A DNA stretch of 64,000 bases from assembly GCA_052108535.1 (NCBI GenBank), contig JBQDZM010000001.1, positions 62,001 to 126,000 on the forward strand, given 5' to 3'. How positions within the stretch are numbered: position 1 is the stretch's first letter; each line of letters begins with the position of its first letter. Source of the DNA: Galactobacter sp052108535 (GTDB lineage: Bacteria; Actinomycetota; Actinomycetes; Actinomycetales; Micrococcaceae). The position numbers were made by a program, and so were the translations under genes. Positions 26,429 to 37,403 of the stretch are shown piece after piece. The notes beneath the pieces are model-generated. The model had not been told where the DNA came from. It worked only from the letters and a program-made list of their open reading frames with translations, and searched no databases.

Positions 26429-27931
26429 TTATTCGATGCCCGCTCCGGCCCCTGGGCGGCGTGTCCGTTTCCGCCGCTCCCCCGCGCTCCTGGCAGACGT
26501 CGTCTCCTGCGGCGACGGTGCCGCAGCGCCCCGGGCGACGCCCAGGCTCAGGGCCCCGATGCCCTTGCGTAGAGAGGATCGGGGCGCCACCTCAGCGAGA
26601 GCCCTGCCCGCCAACACCGAAGCGTCGGCTGCGGCCAAGTCCCACACCAGGAAATGCGTGGGCACCAGGCGTCGGGGACCGAACCGCCGCCAAGCCGAGG
26701 CCACAGCGGCTTCCGGCCTCGGCCCAGAACAGCCCGCGCGCACCTTGTTCACCACCACCTCGACCCGGGCTCCCGGGGAGATCCGCTCCGGAAGCTCCTC
26801 GCAAGCCCGGATCAGCCGAGGGAGCCCGATCGCGTCCGCTGTACCGACCACGATCACACGGTGAGCCGAACCGAGCGCCGCCACGGTGGCATCGTTGCGC
26901 TGTGGCGCAAACGTGTCCATGGCCAGGTCTTCATCCTGCCCGGCGGCTGCGGCCACATCCACAATGACGTGGTCAGCCACCCGCCCCAACGCCTGCAGCG
27001 CCGCACGCAGCCCCTCGGCGGAGACCTCCGCCCAGCGCTGAGGTCGGGGCAACCCAGAGGTGAAACGCAGCGTCTGGTTGCCGATCCGAACCCTCGCATG
27101 CGCCGCACTGTCAGGCACCGGATCGAACTCGCCCTGCTGGACGGAACGGATCAACCGGACGAGTCCGGCCGTCTCATCCATGAGTCCCAGCATGGGGCCA
27201 AGACTCGCCCCGTGAGTATCCGCGTCCACCAGCGCAACCCGGGCGCCCTTCAGCGCTTCCTCCACAGCAAGATTGAGGGCCACGGTGGACCGCCCGGGTG
27301 CACCGTGCGGCCCCCAAACGACCGTGATCCGCCCCGCTGCAGCGCCGGCCGCGTCGGATGCGCCGGAAGCCTGAGTTTCGGCGGCTTGGGGTCCGGAGGT
27401 CTGAGGTTCGGAGGTCTGGGGTCCGAAGGCCTGAGTTCCGGATGCCGAGCGCACCGGGTTCCGGTCCGCGGCGGCCGGGGCAAAGCTTGTGGGATCCTGC
27501 CGGAGGTTCGGTGGCGCGGGCTGCCAGGCACCGAGCCGGGGTGCCGCGCCGGGATTGGTCTCCGAGGCTTCTGCGAGGGACCCGGGTCTGTCCGTTCCGC
27601 GCGTGTCCAGGGCAGCGACGATGGCGGAGATGGAGGCGTCCCAGGGGAGCACACTCAGACCCAGTCCGATCAGACGCTGTTCTTCGCCTGGACTGCCCAC
27701 AAGGCAGACTCCATGTCCTCCCGCCCTGGCGAGGGCCTCACAGAAGGCTGCGGTGATCTCCACCGTGGGCCCCGCCAACACGGCATGAGCCGTGATCCCG
27801 GCACCGACGACGGCCAGCACTTCAGCGAGATCGTCACAGCGCCTGACCACCACCACACTCTCGGGGCTGCGCTCCAGATCCGACACCAGATCGGGCCGCT
27901 CGCCCCAGACCAGCACCGGTATGGCGTTCAT
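26429..27931 (-). CDS. CpaE/TadZ-like ParA-family protein with substituted P-loop
   Basis: A 500 aa protein with a receiver-like N-terminal domain (about 1-110), a Pro/Gln/Thr-rich linker carrying five-residue repeats (about 165-192, QTSEP-QTSGP type), and a MinD/ParA-type ATPase domain (about 200-440). The P-loop reads GPHGAPGRSTVALNLAV, with Arg214 where the Walker A lysine is expected. VDADTHGASLGPMLGL and VIVDVAAAAGQDEDL are the switch I and Walker B equivalents. The basic C-terminal tail is disordered. This architecture is that of CpaE/TadZ localisation factors of Tad/Flp pili, but no pilus ATPase or pilin is nearby. Overlaps the SAF gene by ATGA. Confidence 0.75.
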   Translation of the reverse strand: MNAIPVLVWGERPDLVSDLERSPESVVVVRRCDDLAEVLAVVGAGITAHAVLAGPTVEITAAFCEALARAGGHGVCLVGSPGEEQRLIGLGLSVLPWDASISAIVAALDTRGTDRPGSLAEASETNPGAAPRLGAWQPAPPNLRQDPTSFAPAAADRNPVRSASGTQAFGPQTSEPQTSGPQAAETQASGASDAAGAAAGRITVVWGPHGAPGRSTVALNLAVEEALKGARVALVDADTHGASLGPMLGLMDETAGLVRLIRSVQQGEFDPVPDSAAHARVRIGNQTLRFTSGLPRPQRWAEVSAEGLRAALQALGRVADHVIVDVAAAAGQDEDLAMDTFAPQRNDATVAALGSAHRVIVVGTADAIGLPRLIRACEELPERISPGARVEVVVNKVRAGCSGPRPEAAVASAWRRFGPRRLVPTHFLVWDLAAADASVLAGRALAEVAPRSSLRKGIGALSLGVARGAAAPSPQETTSARSAGERRKRTRRPGAGAGIE

Positions 27932-28575
27932 TCGAGGCTCCCGGGCGGCAGTGCGACCACATCCATCCGCTGCCCCGCCCCGCGGGCCCGGATGAAGTCA
28001 GCGACGGCATCGGGCGGGACCAGCACCTCGATGGTGGTGGAGCTCTGACCACCGATGGTGGCCTCCGTGGTGTGCAGGGTGGTGACCTCGACGCCCGAGA
28101 GCAGCACGGTCGACGGCTCGGGCTCACTTCCTCCACTCCCCGTCCGTGTGGCGTACACATCCACCCGACTACCGCGTTCCACACCGACCGGACGTTCACC
28201 CTCCACCGTGACGGCCAGCGCCCTGCGCCCTGCCGGGTCCGGACGCCCAACGCCGTTGACCGGGATGAGTTCCCCCTTCCCGATCGGGGCCAGCACCCGA
28301 GTTCCGGGTTGCGGGGCGGCATCGGCCTTCAAGTAGTGCGCTGCGGCCTTCCCGAGTTGGACATCCACCGCGACCAGGTCCTCCCCCTTGACTTCGGTCC
28401 CCACGGCCAGGTCCACCGCCGCGGACCACGTCGGTGTGGTGTGCTGCGAGGAGCGCACCAACCACGAAACCCCGACCACAGAGACCAGGACCAGGAGGAT
28501 TCCGATCAACAATCGAGGATCCTTCCAGCCTGCTGGGCGCCATCGTGCCCCGGGTGCCGCTGCGGTGTCCTCCAT
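27928..28575 (-). CDS. SAF-domain membrane protein (CpaB-like)
   Basis: A 215 aa protein with one N-terminal membrane helix (about 22-42, LLIGILLVLVSVVGVSWLV). An SAF domain (about 50-125, AVGTEVKGEDLVAVDVQL ... GTRVLAPIGKGELIP) and a further beta-rich domain (AVTVEGERPVGVERGSRVDVYAT) follow. SAF plus this second domain is the RcpC/CpaB arrangement of Flp pilus systems. The ATG at 28575 is preceded by AGGAGC; the longer open frame upstream is not supported. Its stop overlaps the CpaE-like start, so the two are a translational pair. Confidence 0.78.
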   Translation of the reverse strand: MEDTAAAPGARWRPAGWKDPRLLIGILLVLVSVVGVSWLVRSSQHTTPTWSAAVDLAVGTEVKGEDLVAVDVQLGKAAAHYLKADAAPQPGTRVLAPIGKGELIPVNGVGRPDPAGRRALAVTVEGERPVGVERGSRVDVYATRTGSGGSEPEPSTVLLSGVEVTTLHTTEATIGGQSSTTIEVLVPPDAVADFIRARGAGQRMDVVALPPGSLE

Positions 28576-28657
28576 GGCTCCTCCTGCGCAATCGCTGTAA
28601 CGACAGAGCATGACGCAGGAACCTTGTCCAGGACAAGAGCCGGGACGGAAATGTGGA

Positions 28658-29188
28658 TTAGGCCAGTCCTGCTTCAGGCAGGCCCGGAGCACGCCAGCCG
28701 AGTGCGCTGACTCCGTCTAGAGCAATCAGCACCCGTTCCGCGGTGCCCAGCGCGACCTCGATGTGGTCGCTCCCGACCCCGAGCAGTCGTCCGTGCTGAG
28801 TGTGTCCGTCATCCTCTGCGAGCGTCACGGACGGCCTGCTCCTGGCCAGTGTTCGCAGCAGCGCCGACAACTGCACCCGCTCACCGACGCGAGGCGATGC
28901 CGGCCGGATCACCTTGACCTGGCGCACGGCCGGTGCCCGCACGGCCCACCCCTGCCCAAAAGCTGAGGTGACCACGACGACGTCGCGCCCCACCCGCTCA
29001 ACCCTCCCCTCGAGGTCATGCGATCCCCTCAGTCGTAGCCGGACAGTGGACCCCGGCGCCAACCTGTCCAGCAAGGTCCGGGCGATGGTCTCCGCGCGCA
29101 CCATCTCGTTGGCCTCGTCCCACATGATGCGCTCGCCCGTGGCAGCGGCCTGAGCGGCCAGATCATCGAAGAGTTCCTCGAAGCGCAT
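28658..29188 (-). CDS. Conserved hypothetical protein, beta-barrel-like repeats
   Basis: A 176 aa soluble protein that I do not recognise as a named family. An N-terminal helical stretch (MRFEELFDDLAAQAAATGERI) is followed by two similar beta-rich segments. The first is about 47-90 (TVRLRLRGSHDLEGRVERVG) and the second about 117-160 (VTLAEDDGHTQHGRLLGVG). The strand pattern suggests small Sm/SH3-like barrels, which is an inference. It lies 82 bp upstream of the SAF gene on the same strand and may share its transcript. Confidence 0.65.
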   Translation of the reverse strand: MRFEELFDDLAAQAAATGERIMWDEANEMVRAETIARTLLDRLAPGSTVRLRLRGSHDLEGRVERVGRDVVVVTSAFGQGWAVRAPAVRQVKVIRPASPRVGERVQLSALLRTLARSRPSVTLAEDDGHTQHGRLLGVGSDHIEVALGTAERVLIALDGVSALGWRAPGLPEAGLA

Positions 29189-29401
29189 GCGCGCATCTTA
29201 GGCCTTTCCTCCCTCTACCGACAGCGGCGCCACCAGGCTGCGGTACCTGGCCGCAGCAGCCGGCCGTCCACAACGATCCACGATTCCCTCTAGACAAGGA
29301 CGCCGAATCGATGCCACACTCCATATCCAGATCAAACATCCGCAAACAGCAGCAAACTCTCGCGAACGTCACTTAGAGTATGCAGAAGGGCATCCCTGGT
29401 C

Positions 29402-30253
29402 ATGAACGCCATAAGAACGCCCCACCCCCTTCGCACTGGCGCAGCAGTCGCCGGACGCTTGACCGTGCTGGCATTAGGCCCGGTCGCCATCGCCGTGAGT
29501 CTCGGGATGCTGATGAGATCCCCCGCCCCGGAGGCGCTGTCCCCCACTGCGGCCTGGGCGCAACTCGTCACGTTATGCGCCACGACAGCCCTGTGCGGGT
29601 GGGGGCTCTGGTGGAGCGCCGTCTGTCTCCTTGCAGGGATCGCCAGGATTCGTCTCGCCGTCACCGGAACCACACCAGCCTGGACCAAACGACTTCCCAG
29701 TCGCTGCCTCATCGCGACGGGACTCGCTGCAACGGCCACTTTCTCCGTCCTGGCCCCAGCCAACGCCGCGACACCTTCTGCCACCATGGCTGCCGTCACC
29801 ACCGCGGGTCCGGAGTTCCACTCCGCGGATCCGGGGTGGCCGATCGCCAACGAGCCGTCCGGAAGCGAGTCGCCCAGCACTACATCCCCCGGGGCCGAAG
29901 AAGTGGCCTCGCCCCATGCCTCAAACACCGCCCCACCGGCCTCGAGTACCTTCCAACCGTCCAAGAACACCGGCAGCGCCCAGGACCAGCGGCAGGCAAC
30001 CTCCGCACCGCGAACCTGGAACGCGCCGCGCCCCTCCACCGACTTGCCGTCCACCCTGGGAGCGTCACGGCGGGACGAGGTGATCGTGGCCCACGGCGAC
30101 ACGCTATGGGACCTTGCGGCCAAACACCTTGGACCGAGCGCCAACACTCACGACATAGCGCAGGAATGGCCACGGTGGTATCGCGCCAACCGCGACGTGA
30201 TCGGCAACGACCCGCATCTGATCCTTCCCGGGACCCGCTTACTTCCCCCGTAA
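29402..30253 (+). CDS. Membrane protein with C-terminal LysM domain
   Basis: A 283 aa protein with three hydrophobic segments in the first 125 residues (about 17-38, 50-80 and 100-122). A long Pro/Ser/Thr-rich region follows, then a C-terminal LysM-like domain starting at about 222 (VIVAHGDTLWDLAAKHLG ... NDPHLILPGTRLLPP). This arrangement, a membrane anchor followed by a LysM domain, occurs beside the DUF6459 gene and secA in many actinobacteria. It is likely a wall-associated structural or scaffolding protein. No catalytic domain is visible. Starts divergently from the hypothetical gene at 28658. Confidence 0.75.
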   Translation: MNAIRTPHPLRTGAAVAGRLTVLALGPVAIAVSLGMLMRSPAPEALSPTAAWAQLVTLCATTALCGWGLWWSAVCLLAGIARIRLAVTGTTPAWTKRLPSRCLIATGLAATATFSVLAPANAATPSATMAAVTTAGPEFHSADPGWPIANEPSGSESPSTTSPGAEEVASPHASNTAPPASSTFQPSKNTGSAQDQRQATSAPRTWNAPRPSTDLPSTLGASRRDEVIVAHGDTLWDLAAKHLGPSANTHDIAQEWPRWYRANRDVIGNDPHLILPGTRLLPP

Positions 30254-30365
30254 TCGGCGACTCCCCCACGGGGTCCCACCACGTTCACCGACTCACCAGT
30301 TCACCAATTCACCATCCCCATCGACGACCAACGTCACCGACGAACCAGCACACCTGGAGGACACC

Positions 30366-30860
30366 ATGACCACATCGGCCCTGCCCACGTGGTCGGCCCA
30401 CACCGACCCCGCCGCCGAGCTCCGCCGGGAGCCCGCCCGCCCCCAACGGCATTTGCACTTGGTCCCATCCGCCGCGCCGTCCTCCCGAGGTGTCCCGCCG
30501 GCCGCACGACAGGCCGCCGGCGCCGCGGCCCGGGGCATCGTCGAGGCCCTGGCCGGGATGCGGCCGGTGGCCCATCTTGCTCAGAGCTGCGATCTCCTGA
30601 CCTACGAGAAATTGCGCCGTCGGGTCAGGTGGGAGTGCGCACGCTCCACCACGAGCACCCCCGTTCCGTCAGCACGCCGCACTTCAGGACCAACGGCGGG
30701 CACACCCCAGCTCCGTCTGTTCAGTACACACAGCCAATTGGTGGCCAACGGTGTGGAAGGATCCGCGACCTTCAGCCTCGGCGGCCGGGTCCGCGCACTC
30801 GGATTCAGACTGGAAGCGCATCGTGGACGCTGGCGTGTGGTGGCGCTCGAACTGGGATGA
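30366..30860 (+). CDS. DUF6459 (Rv3235-like) protein
   Basis: A 164 aa protein with a disordered Ala/Arg/Pro-rich N-terminal half. Its C-terminal half begins at about residue 58 (GIVEALAGMRPVAHLAQSCDLLTYEKLRRR) and ends with GRVRALGFRLEAHRGRWRVVALELG. This matches the Rv3235 family found beside secA in actinobacteria, of unknown function. A GGAGG ribosome site precedes the ATG. It converges on secA, with a shared hairpin between them. Confidence 0.82.
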   Translation: MTTSALPTWSAHTDPAAELRREPARPQRHLHLVPSAAPSSRGVPPAARQAAGAAARGIVEALAGMRPVAHLAQSCDLLTYEKLRRRVRWECARSTTSTPVPSARRTSGPTAGTPQLRLFSTHSQLVANGVEGSATFSLGGRVRALGFRLEAHRGRWRVVALELG

Positions 30861-30912
30861 TCCCCAGCCCAGCCGTGCCCAGTCCCGGTCTACGCGCCCG
30901 CGCAAGAAACGG

Positions 30913-30950
30913 CGAAGCGCCCGGACCGTGAACCCGGTCCGGGCGCTTCG
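30913..30950 (+). terminator. Bidirectional terminator between DUF6459 gene and secA
   Basis: A perfect 15-bp GC-rich stem (30913-30927 with 30936-30950) and an 8-nt loop, placed between two convergent stop codons 97 bp apart. No strong T-run follows either arm. Confidence 0.8.
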
Positions 30951-30957
30951 CGAGCGC

Positions 30958-33678
<2,721 letters not shown>

Positions 33679-33787
33679 CTTTTAGTCTCTCCGTCCCTCA
33701 CGTATTCGGTCGGGGCCCGCCAGGGCCCCAGGGCAGTCTACGGGGTCACGGAACGGTCTCCGCTCAGGCTGTTCCCAGGATGACGCG

Positions 33788-33822
33788 CCAGGGGCGCACC
33801 GGGAAGTCCGGTGCGCCCCTGG
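33788..33822 (-). terminator. Hairpin terminator downstream of hpf
   Basis: A perfect 15-bp stem (33788-33802 with 33808-33822) and a 5-nt loop, 16 bp after the hpf stop. It separates hpf from secA. It lacks a T-run, which is common in high-GC actinobacteria. Confidence 0.75.
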
Positions 33823-33838
33823 GCGATCCTGTTGAGGT

Positions 33839-34519
33839 TCAGTTCTGCGGAACGGGTTCGGCTCCCCGGTAGCCGGAGACCGACTCCTCCGAGGCACCCT
33901 GAGCCTCAGGATCCAGGGAGATGATGCCGTAGGACCAGCCCTTGCGGCGGTACACCACCGAGGGTCGGCCCGTCCCCGAATCCACGAAGAGGTAGAACGG
34001 GTGACCAACCAACTCCATGTTGTCCACGGCGTCGTCCACGCTCATGGCCACGGTCGGGAAGGCCTTGCTACGGATCTCCACGGGCGTCTCGTCCGCTTCA
34101 ACCGCGGATTCCTCCGCCTGCTGCTGCAGCACCTGGTCGGCCAGCGTCATGTCCGGACTCACCACCGGTAGGGCCCCCGTGGCGTCGTGCACCGTAGTGG
34201 GAGCGTGCCGCCCCCTGTGCACCTTCTGCTTATCCCTGGCCCTGCGCAATCGTTCCATCAACTTCGCGAAAGCCAGATCGAAGGCGGAGAATTTGTCCGA
34301 GGAGCGAGCCTCTGCCCTCACCGCGGGGCCCACGCCCAGCACAGTGATCTCAACGGTGCCCTGTTCGGCCGTGGCGCGTACGTTGATGTCGCGCGTGACC
34401 TTCACTTCCACCCTTTGCACCTTTGGCACCAGGGACTCAATCTTCCCCGTGCGAGTCTCGACGTACTCCTGGAACCGCTCCGAGATCTTGACGTTGCGGC
34501 CGCTGACGTTCAGGTCCAT
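33839..34519 (-). CDS. hpf: Long-form ribosome hibernation promoting factor
   Basis: Binds 30S subunits and drives formation of 100S dimers in stationary phase (226 aa). The N-terminal S30AE domain (about 1-105) opens with MDLNVSGRNVKISERFQEYVE and includes KFSAFDLAFAKLMERLRR. After a linker, the C-terminal dimerisation domain (about 155-215) has VEIRSKAFPTVAMSVDDAVDNMELVGHPFYLF and the VVYRRKGWSYGIISL ending. The two-domain layout marks the long form found in Gram-positives. Confidence 0.94.
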   Translation of the reverse strand: MDLNVSGRNVKISERFQEYVETRTGKIESLVPKVQRVEVKVTRDINVRATAEQGTVEITVLGVGPAVRAEARSSDKFSAFDLAFAKLMERLRRARDKQKVHRGRHAPTTVHDATGALPVVSPDMTLADQVLQQQAEESAVEADETPVEIRSKAFPTVAMSVDDAVDNMELVGHPFYLFVDSGTGRPSVVYRRKGWSYGIISLDPEAQGASEESVSGYRGAEPVPQN

Positions 34520-34707
34520 GGCATCCTCCTTGTGGATGACTTCGGGAGCATCTAAGCGTGGACGGAACGGGAGGTCTTGGGACCCCCGTCTCCGAATACT
34601 TGAGACGATGGGTCACTGTCGTCTGTGCCCATGCCTCACCGTAACCCGTGGAGGCCCTCATTGCCCACTTCCGGGCTCGAAGAACGTCACCTCGGGCGTG
34701 TCGCACG

Positions 34708-35448
34708 TCACAATGTGCAGGCGCCACTGTGGCTCGTTCCGTCCGGCTCCTCGCCCGTGCCGGGCCGGACCTCCGCGGCGGTGTTCTGCTCTGCGTGCGG
34801 GTCGGGCACGTGAGCAAGCACCACGGCGCCGAGCACTAGGACGCCACGTGCCCGCAGCACCCGCGCGCATTCGGCCAGAGTGGCTCCTGTGGTCATGACG
34901 TCGTCCACCAGCACGACCCTGCTTCCCCTGGTCACGGCGGGGCTGGCCTGGAAGCGTCCGCGCACAGCGCGGCCTCGATGCCGACGATCACGTCCCTTCT
35001 GGGCGGCTCCGCTCGCGACACCGCGTCGCGTGCTCAGCCAACGGCTGAAGCCCTGACCCCTCCGGGTCGGTCCAGGCACGTGCTTGAGGCACTCTTCGAC
35101 CGGGACGAATCCTCGCCGTGACACCGAACCCGGCGCGGGCGGCACCGGTACCAAGACCGCATCGCGCGGCACACACGCCACGAGCCTCGTCATGGCGGGC
35201 ACGAAGTGCGCCAGCACGGGTCGGCCATGCCGTGTCTTGGCGGCAAGCACGGCGGCCGCGACGATCCCGCCGTAGCGCGAGGCTGCCACCACCGGAGCGT
35301 GTCTGCGCGGCGCCAAGACGTCCAGCTGCGTCAGATCGTCCACCCTGTGTGGGTGTGCCAGGGCCTCGGCCAGGCGAGCATCGCAGGAGGGGCACCACAC
35401 ATTGCCGTGGGCCCCGCAGCCTGCGCACGCTGCGGGGAATAGCGCCAT
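34708..35448 (-). CDS. comF: ComF-family phosphoribosyltransferase-like protein
   Basis: A homologue of the ComFC competence-associated family. The N-terminus has paired zinc-type cysteines (ACAGCGAHGNVWCPSCDARL) and the C-terminal domain carries the PRPP-binding motif RVVLVDDVMTTGATLAECA. VLVPVPPAPGSVSRRGFVP and GAQ-type segments between them are typical. I chose the ATG at 35448 (246 aa), which places the zinc ribbon close to the start; an ATG at 35562 would add 38 residues of unrelated composition. Located between hpf and lpqB, as Rv3242c is in M. tuberculosis. No other competence genes are in the window. Confidence 0.85.
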   Translation of the reverse strand: MALFPAACAGCGAHGNVWCPSCDARLAEALAHPHRVDDLTQLDVLAPRRHAPVVAASRYGGIVAAAVLAAKTRHGRPVLAHFVPAMTRLVACVPRDAVLVPVPPAPGSVSRRGFVPVEECLKHVPGPTRRGQGFSRWLSTRRGVASGAAQKGRDRRHRGRAVRGRFQASPAVTRGSRVVLVDDVMTTGATLAECARVLRARGVLVLGAVVLAHVPDPHAEQNTAAEVRPGTGEEPDGTSHSGACTL

Positions 35449-35681
35449 CACGAACTCGCGTGCCGCTGCCCTGCACCAGCGTGCCGGGGCGGAATACCAG
35501 ATTGTGTCAGCGCAGCCGCACATCGCGCGTCGCGACGCCACCGAGAAACTCATGGGTCCCATAGTGCAGCGTGACCCGACACCGCTGGCCCGAATCGGAC
35601 CACGCGTGTGGACGACACGCCGCCAGCGGCGCGGATATCACCCGTCGGGCATGACCCCGCGGCGCCGGAAGGGAACAACGG

Positions 35682-37403
35682 TCAACCCCGGTACGAGAGT
35701 TCCTGCACGCCCTTCCCGATCTCACGCCAATTGCGATCATCGCGTTGGTAGACCGTACCTGCCGCGTTGACCGCGATCGCTTGTCGGGACTCCCCCGGCG
35801 TGGACGTCAGCGAGGCCAGGCGCAGGATGGGAGGCCACAGCTCATGCTGCAGGTCCAGGCCGGACGTCTGCGGCTGGATTCGGTCCTCGGGATCGGGACG
35901 GAAGACCACCACGGAGTTCGCCTCCTCCCACACCACCCGAGTCGCATCCGACTCGGTGACACCGAGGTTCAGGGGATCTGAGAGGCCAGTGGGGCGGCCG
36001 TCGTCGTCGCGTTTGATGCCTGCCACCAACAGGTACAGATTGGATTTGTCTCCCTCGCTGCGTTCCACCACGAGCGCCAACCGACTGCCGTCCGCCGATA
36101 CGCGCAGACCCGTGACCTGGTTGTCTTTCAGCCAGTCCGGTTCCAACGTCGCCTTCGCCTTGCCGGAAGCCTTGCTCACCAGGAGTTCGCCCGGCGCCGA
36201 GGCTGCAGCGGTCCACACCCACGAGCGTACATCGTAGGAGGGGGCCGCGAGTTCCTTACCCTTGAGCAGGGTTCTGACGGTGCCGCCGGAATCAAGCACC
36301 TGCAGCGAGGACCGTTGCCCACTCAATACCGCGTAGGCATCCTGCCCGGGCGCCATGGTGGCCCCCGAAAGCCCCGCTCCCAGGCCATCGGCTCCCTTGA
36401 CCTGCCTGATCTCGCCATCCTTGAAGCGGATGAGTTGGTCATCTGCCACTCCGACCAGTTCGCCGTCCGTCTGCCCTATCGGGACATCGCTTGGCGCGGA
36501 GTCCGGCGTCACGGAGTTCTGGTTCACCGTGAGGTCCACGTCCTTGACGCCCTCCTCACGGTTGAGGGTGGCCTGGAGCTGTTGCACCATGCGGCCGCGT
36601 TGGGACTCACTGGCTGCTGTCACCACCGACGACGGCACGTCCACCGTAGCGGTACCGTTCTCCACGGGTACAGAGGTCCGGGAAAGCCTGGCTCCGTTGG
36701 GGAAGGCGGACGTCACCGCTCCACGCAAATAGGGGGCGGGCCCGGACATCAGGGCTGAGACCACCGAAGCGACGCGCCCCTGCCTGCGCACCATCCAACG
36801 CACGTCGGGAACCATCGAGGTGTAGTCCGAGTCCGCGTAGAACCAGAGCGTCACGGGCGCCACGATGTTGGAGAAGTTGGCCCGGTCCAGAACCAGGCCG
36901 TCCGGAGCGTCCGCGATCCGCCACTGCCCGTCCACCTCGGTCAGGATGAAGTTCAGGTCGGCCTCACGTTGCTGGTCGGTGCGGATCCCGTTGGCGTCGA
37001 TCTGACGTTCCACGGCCAAGGTGACCTGCTGCCGAGAGGAGTCCTGCGCACCATCTGCGTCCGCAAAGGTGGTCTCACCATTGGTCACCAGGACTCCCGC
37101 CGTGGCGTCCCAGGTCTGAGCGAGCTCGCCGGTGAGGTACTCCCGCGCCACCGAATAGTTATCCTCGGAATCCAGCCCGGCCTCCAGGAATCCGGAGACG
37201 ATGGCCTGCGGGTTCTCGTTTCCGCTCGGGCCGTGGACGTTGTAGTTCGGCGTATCCGCGCTCCCCCCTCCGTCCTCGGCCTTCAAGGTGCCAACCGGTC
37301 CGGAGGTGGGGATCGACGAGCAACTCGTGAGCCCGAAGCCGACGCACAGGGCGGCGACCAGTGCGGCGCGCAGCCGTGACCGCTTTCCGAGACCATGCCT
37401 CAT
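35682..37403 (-). CDS. lpqB: Lipoprotein LpqB, accessory factor of MtrAB
   Basis: Exported lipoprotein (573 aa) that in actinobacteria modulates the MtrB sensor. The signal peptide ends in the lipobox LTSC near residue 27, followed by SSIPTSGPVG. A GerMN domain lies in the middle (about 185-300, VTLWFYADSDYTSMVPDVRW) and a beta-propeller-like C-terminus follows (from about 330, LVGVADDQLIRFKDGE). The ATG at 37403 overlaps the mtrB stop (ATGA), so lpqB and mtrB are coupled. The longer frame upstream is mtrB read in another frame. Confidence 0.93.
   Translation of the reverse strand: MRHGLGKRSRLRAALVAALCVGFGLTSCSSIPTSGPVGTLKAEDGGGSADTPNYNVHGPSGNENPQAIVSGFLEAGLDSEDNYSVAREYLTGELAQTWDATAGVLVTNGETTFADADGAQDSSRQQVTLAVERQIDANGIRTDQQREADLNFILTEVDGQWRIADAPDGLVLDRANFSNIVAPVTLWFYADSDYTSMVPDVRWMVRRQGRVASVVSALMSGPAPYLRGAVTSAFPNGARLSRTSVPVENGTATVDVPSSVVTAASESQRGRMVQQLQATLNREEGVKDVDLTVNQNSVTPDSAPSDVPIGQTDGELVGVADDQLIRFKDGEIRQVKGADGLGAGLSGATMAPGQDAYAVLSGQRSSLQVLDSGGTVRTLLKGKELAAPSYDVRSWVWTAAASAPGELLVSKASGKAKATLEPDWLKDNQVTGLRVSADGSRLALVVERSEGDKSNLYLLVAGIKRDDDGRPTGLSDPLNLGVTESDATRVVWEEANSVVVFRPDPEDRIQPQTSGLDLQHELWPPILRLASLTSTPGESRQAIAVNAAGTVYQRDDRNWREIGKGVQELSYRG

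Noticed and set aside
27358..27440. Tandem repeat in the CpaE-like gene as part of the intergenic repeat phenomenon
   Set aside because: These are 15-bp in-frame coding repeats in a disordered linker, a common and separate situation.
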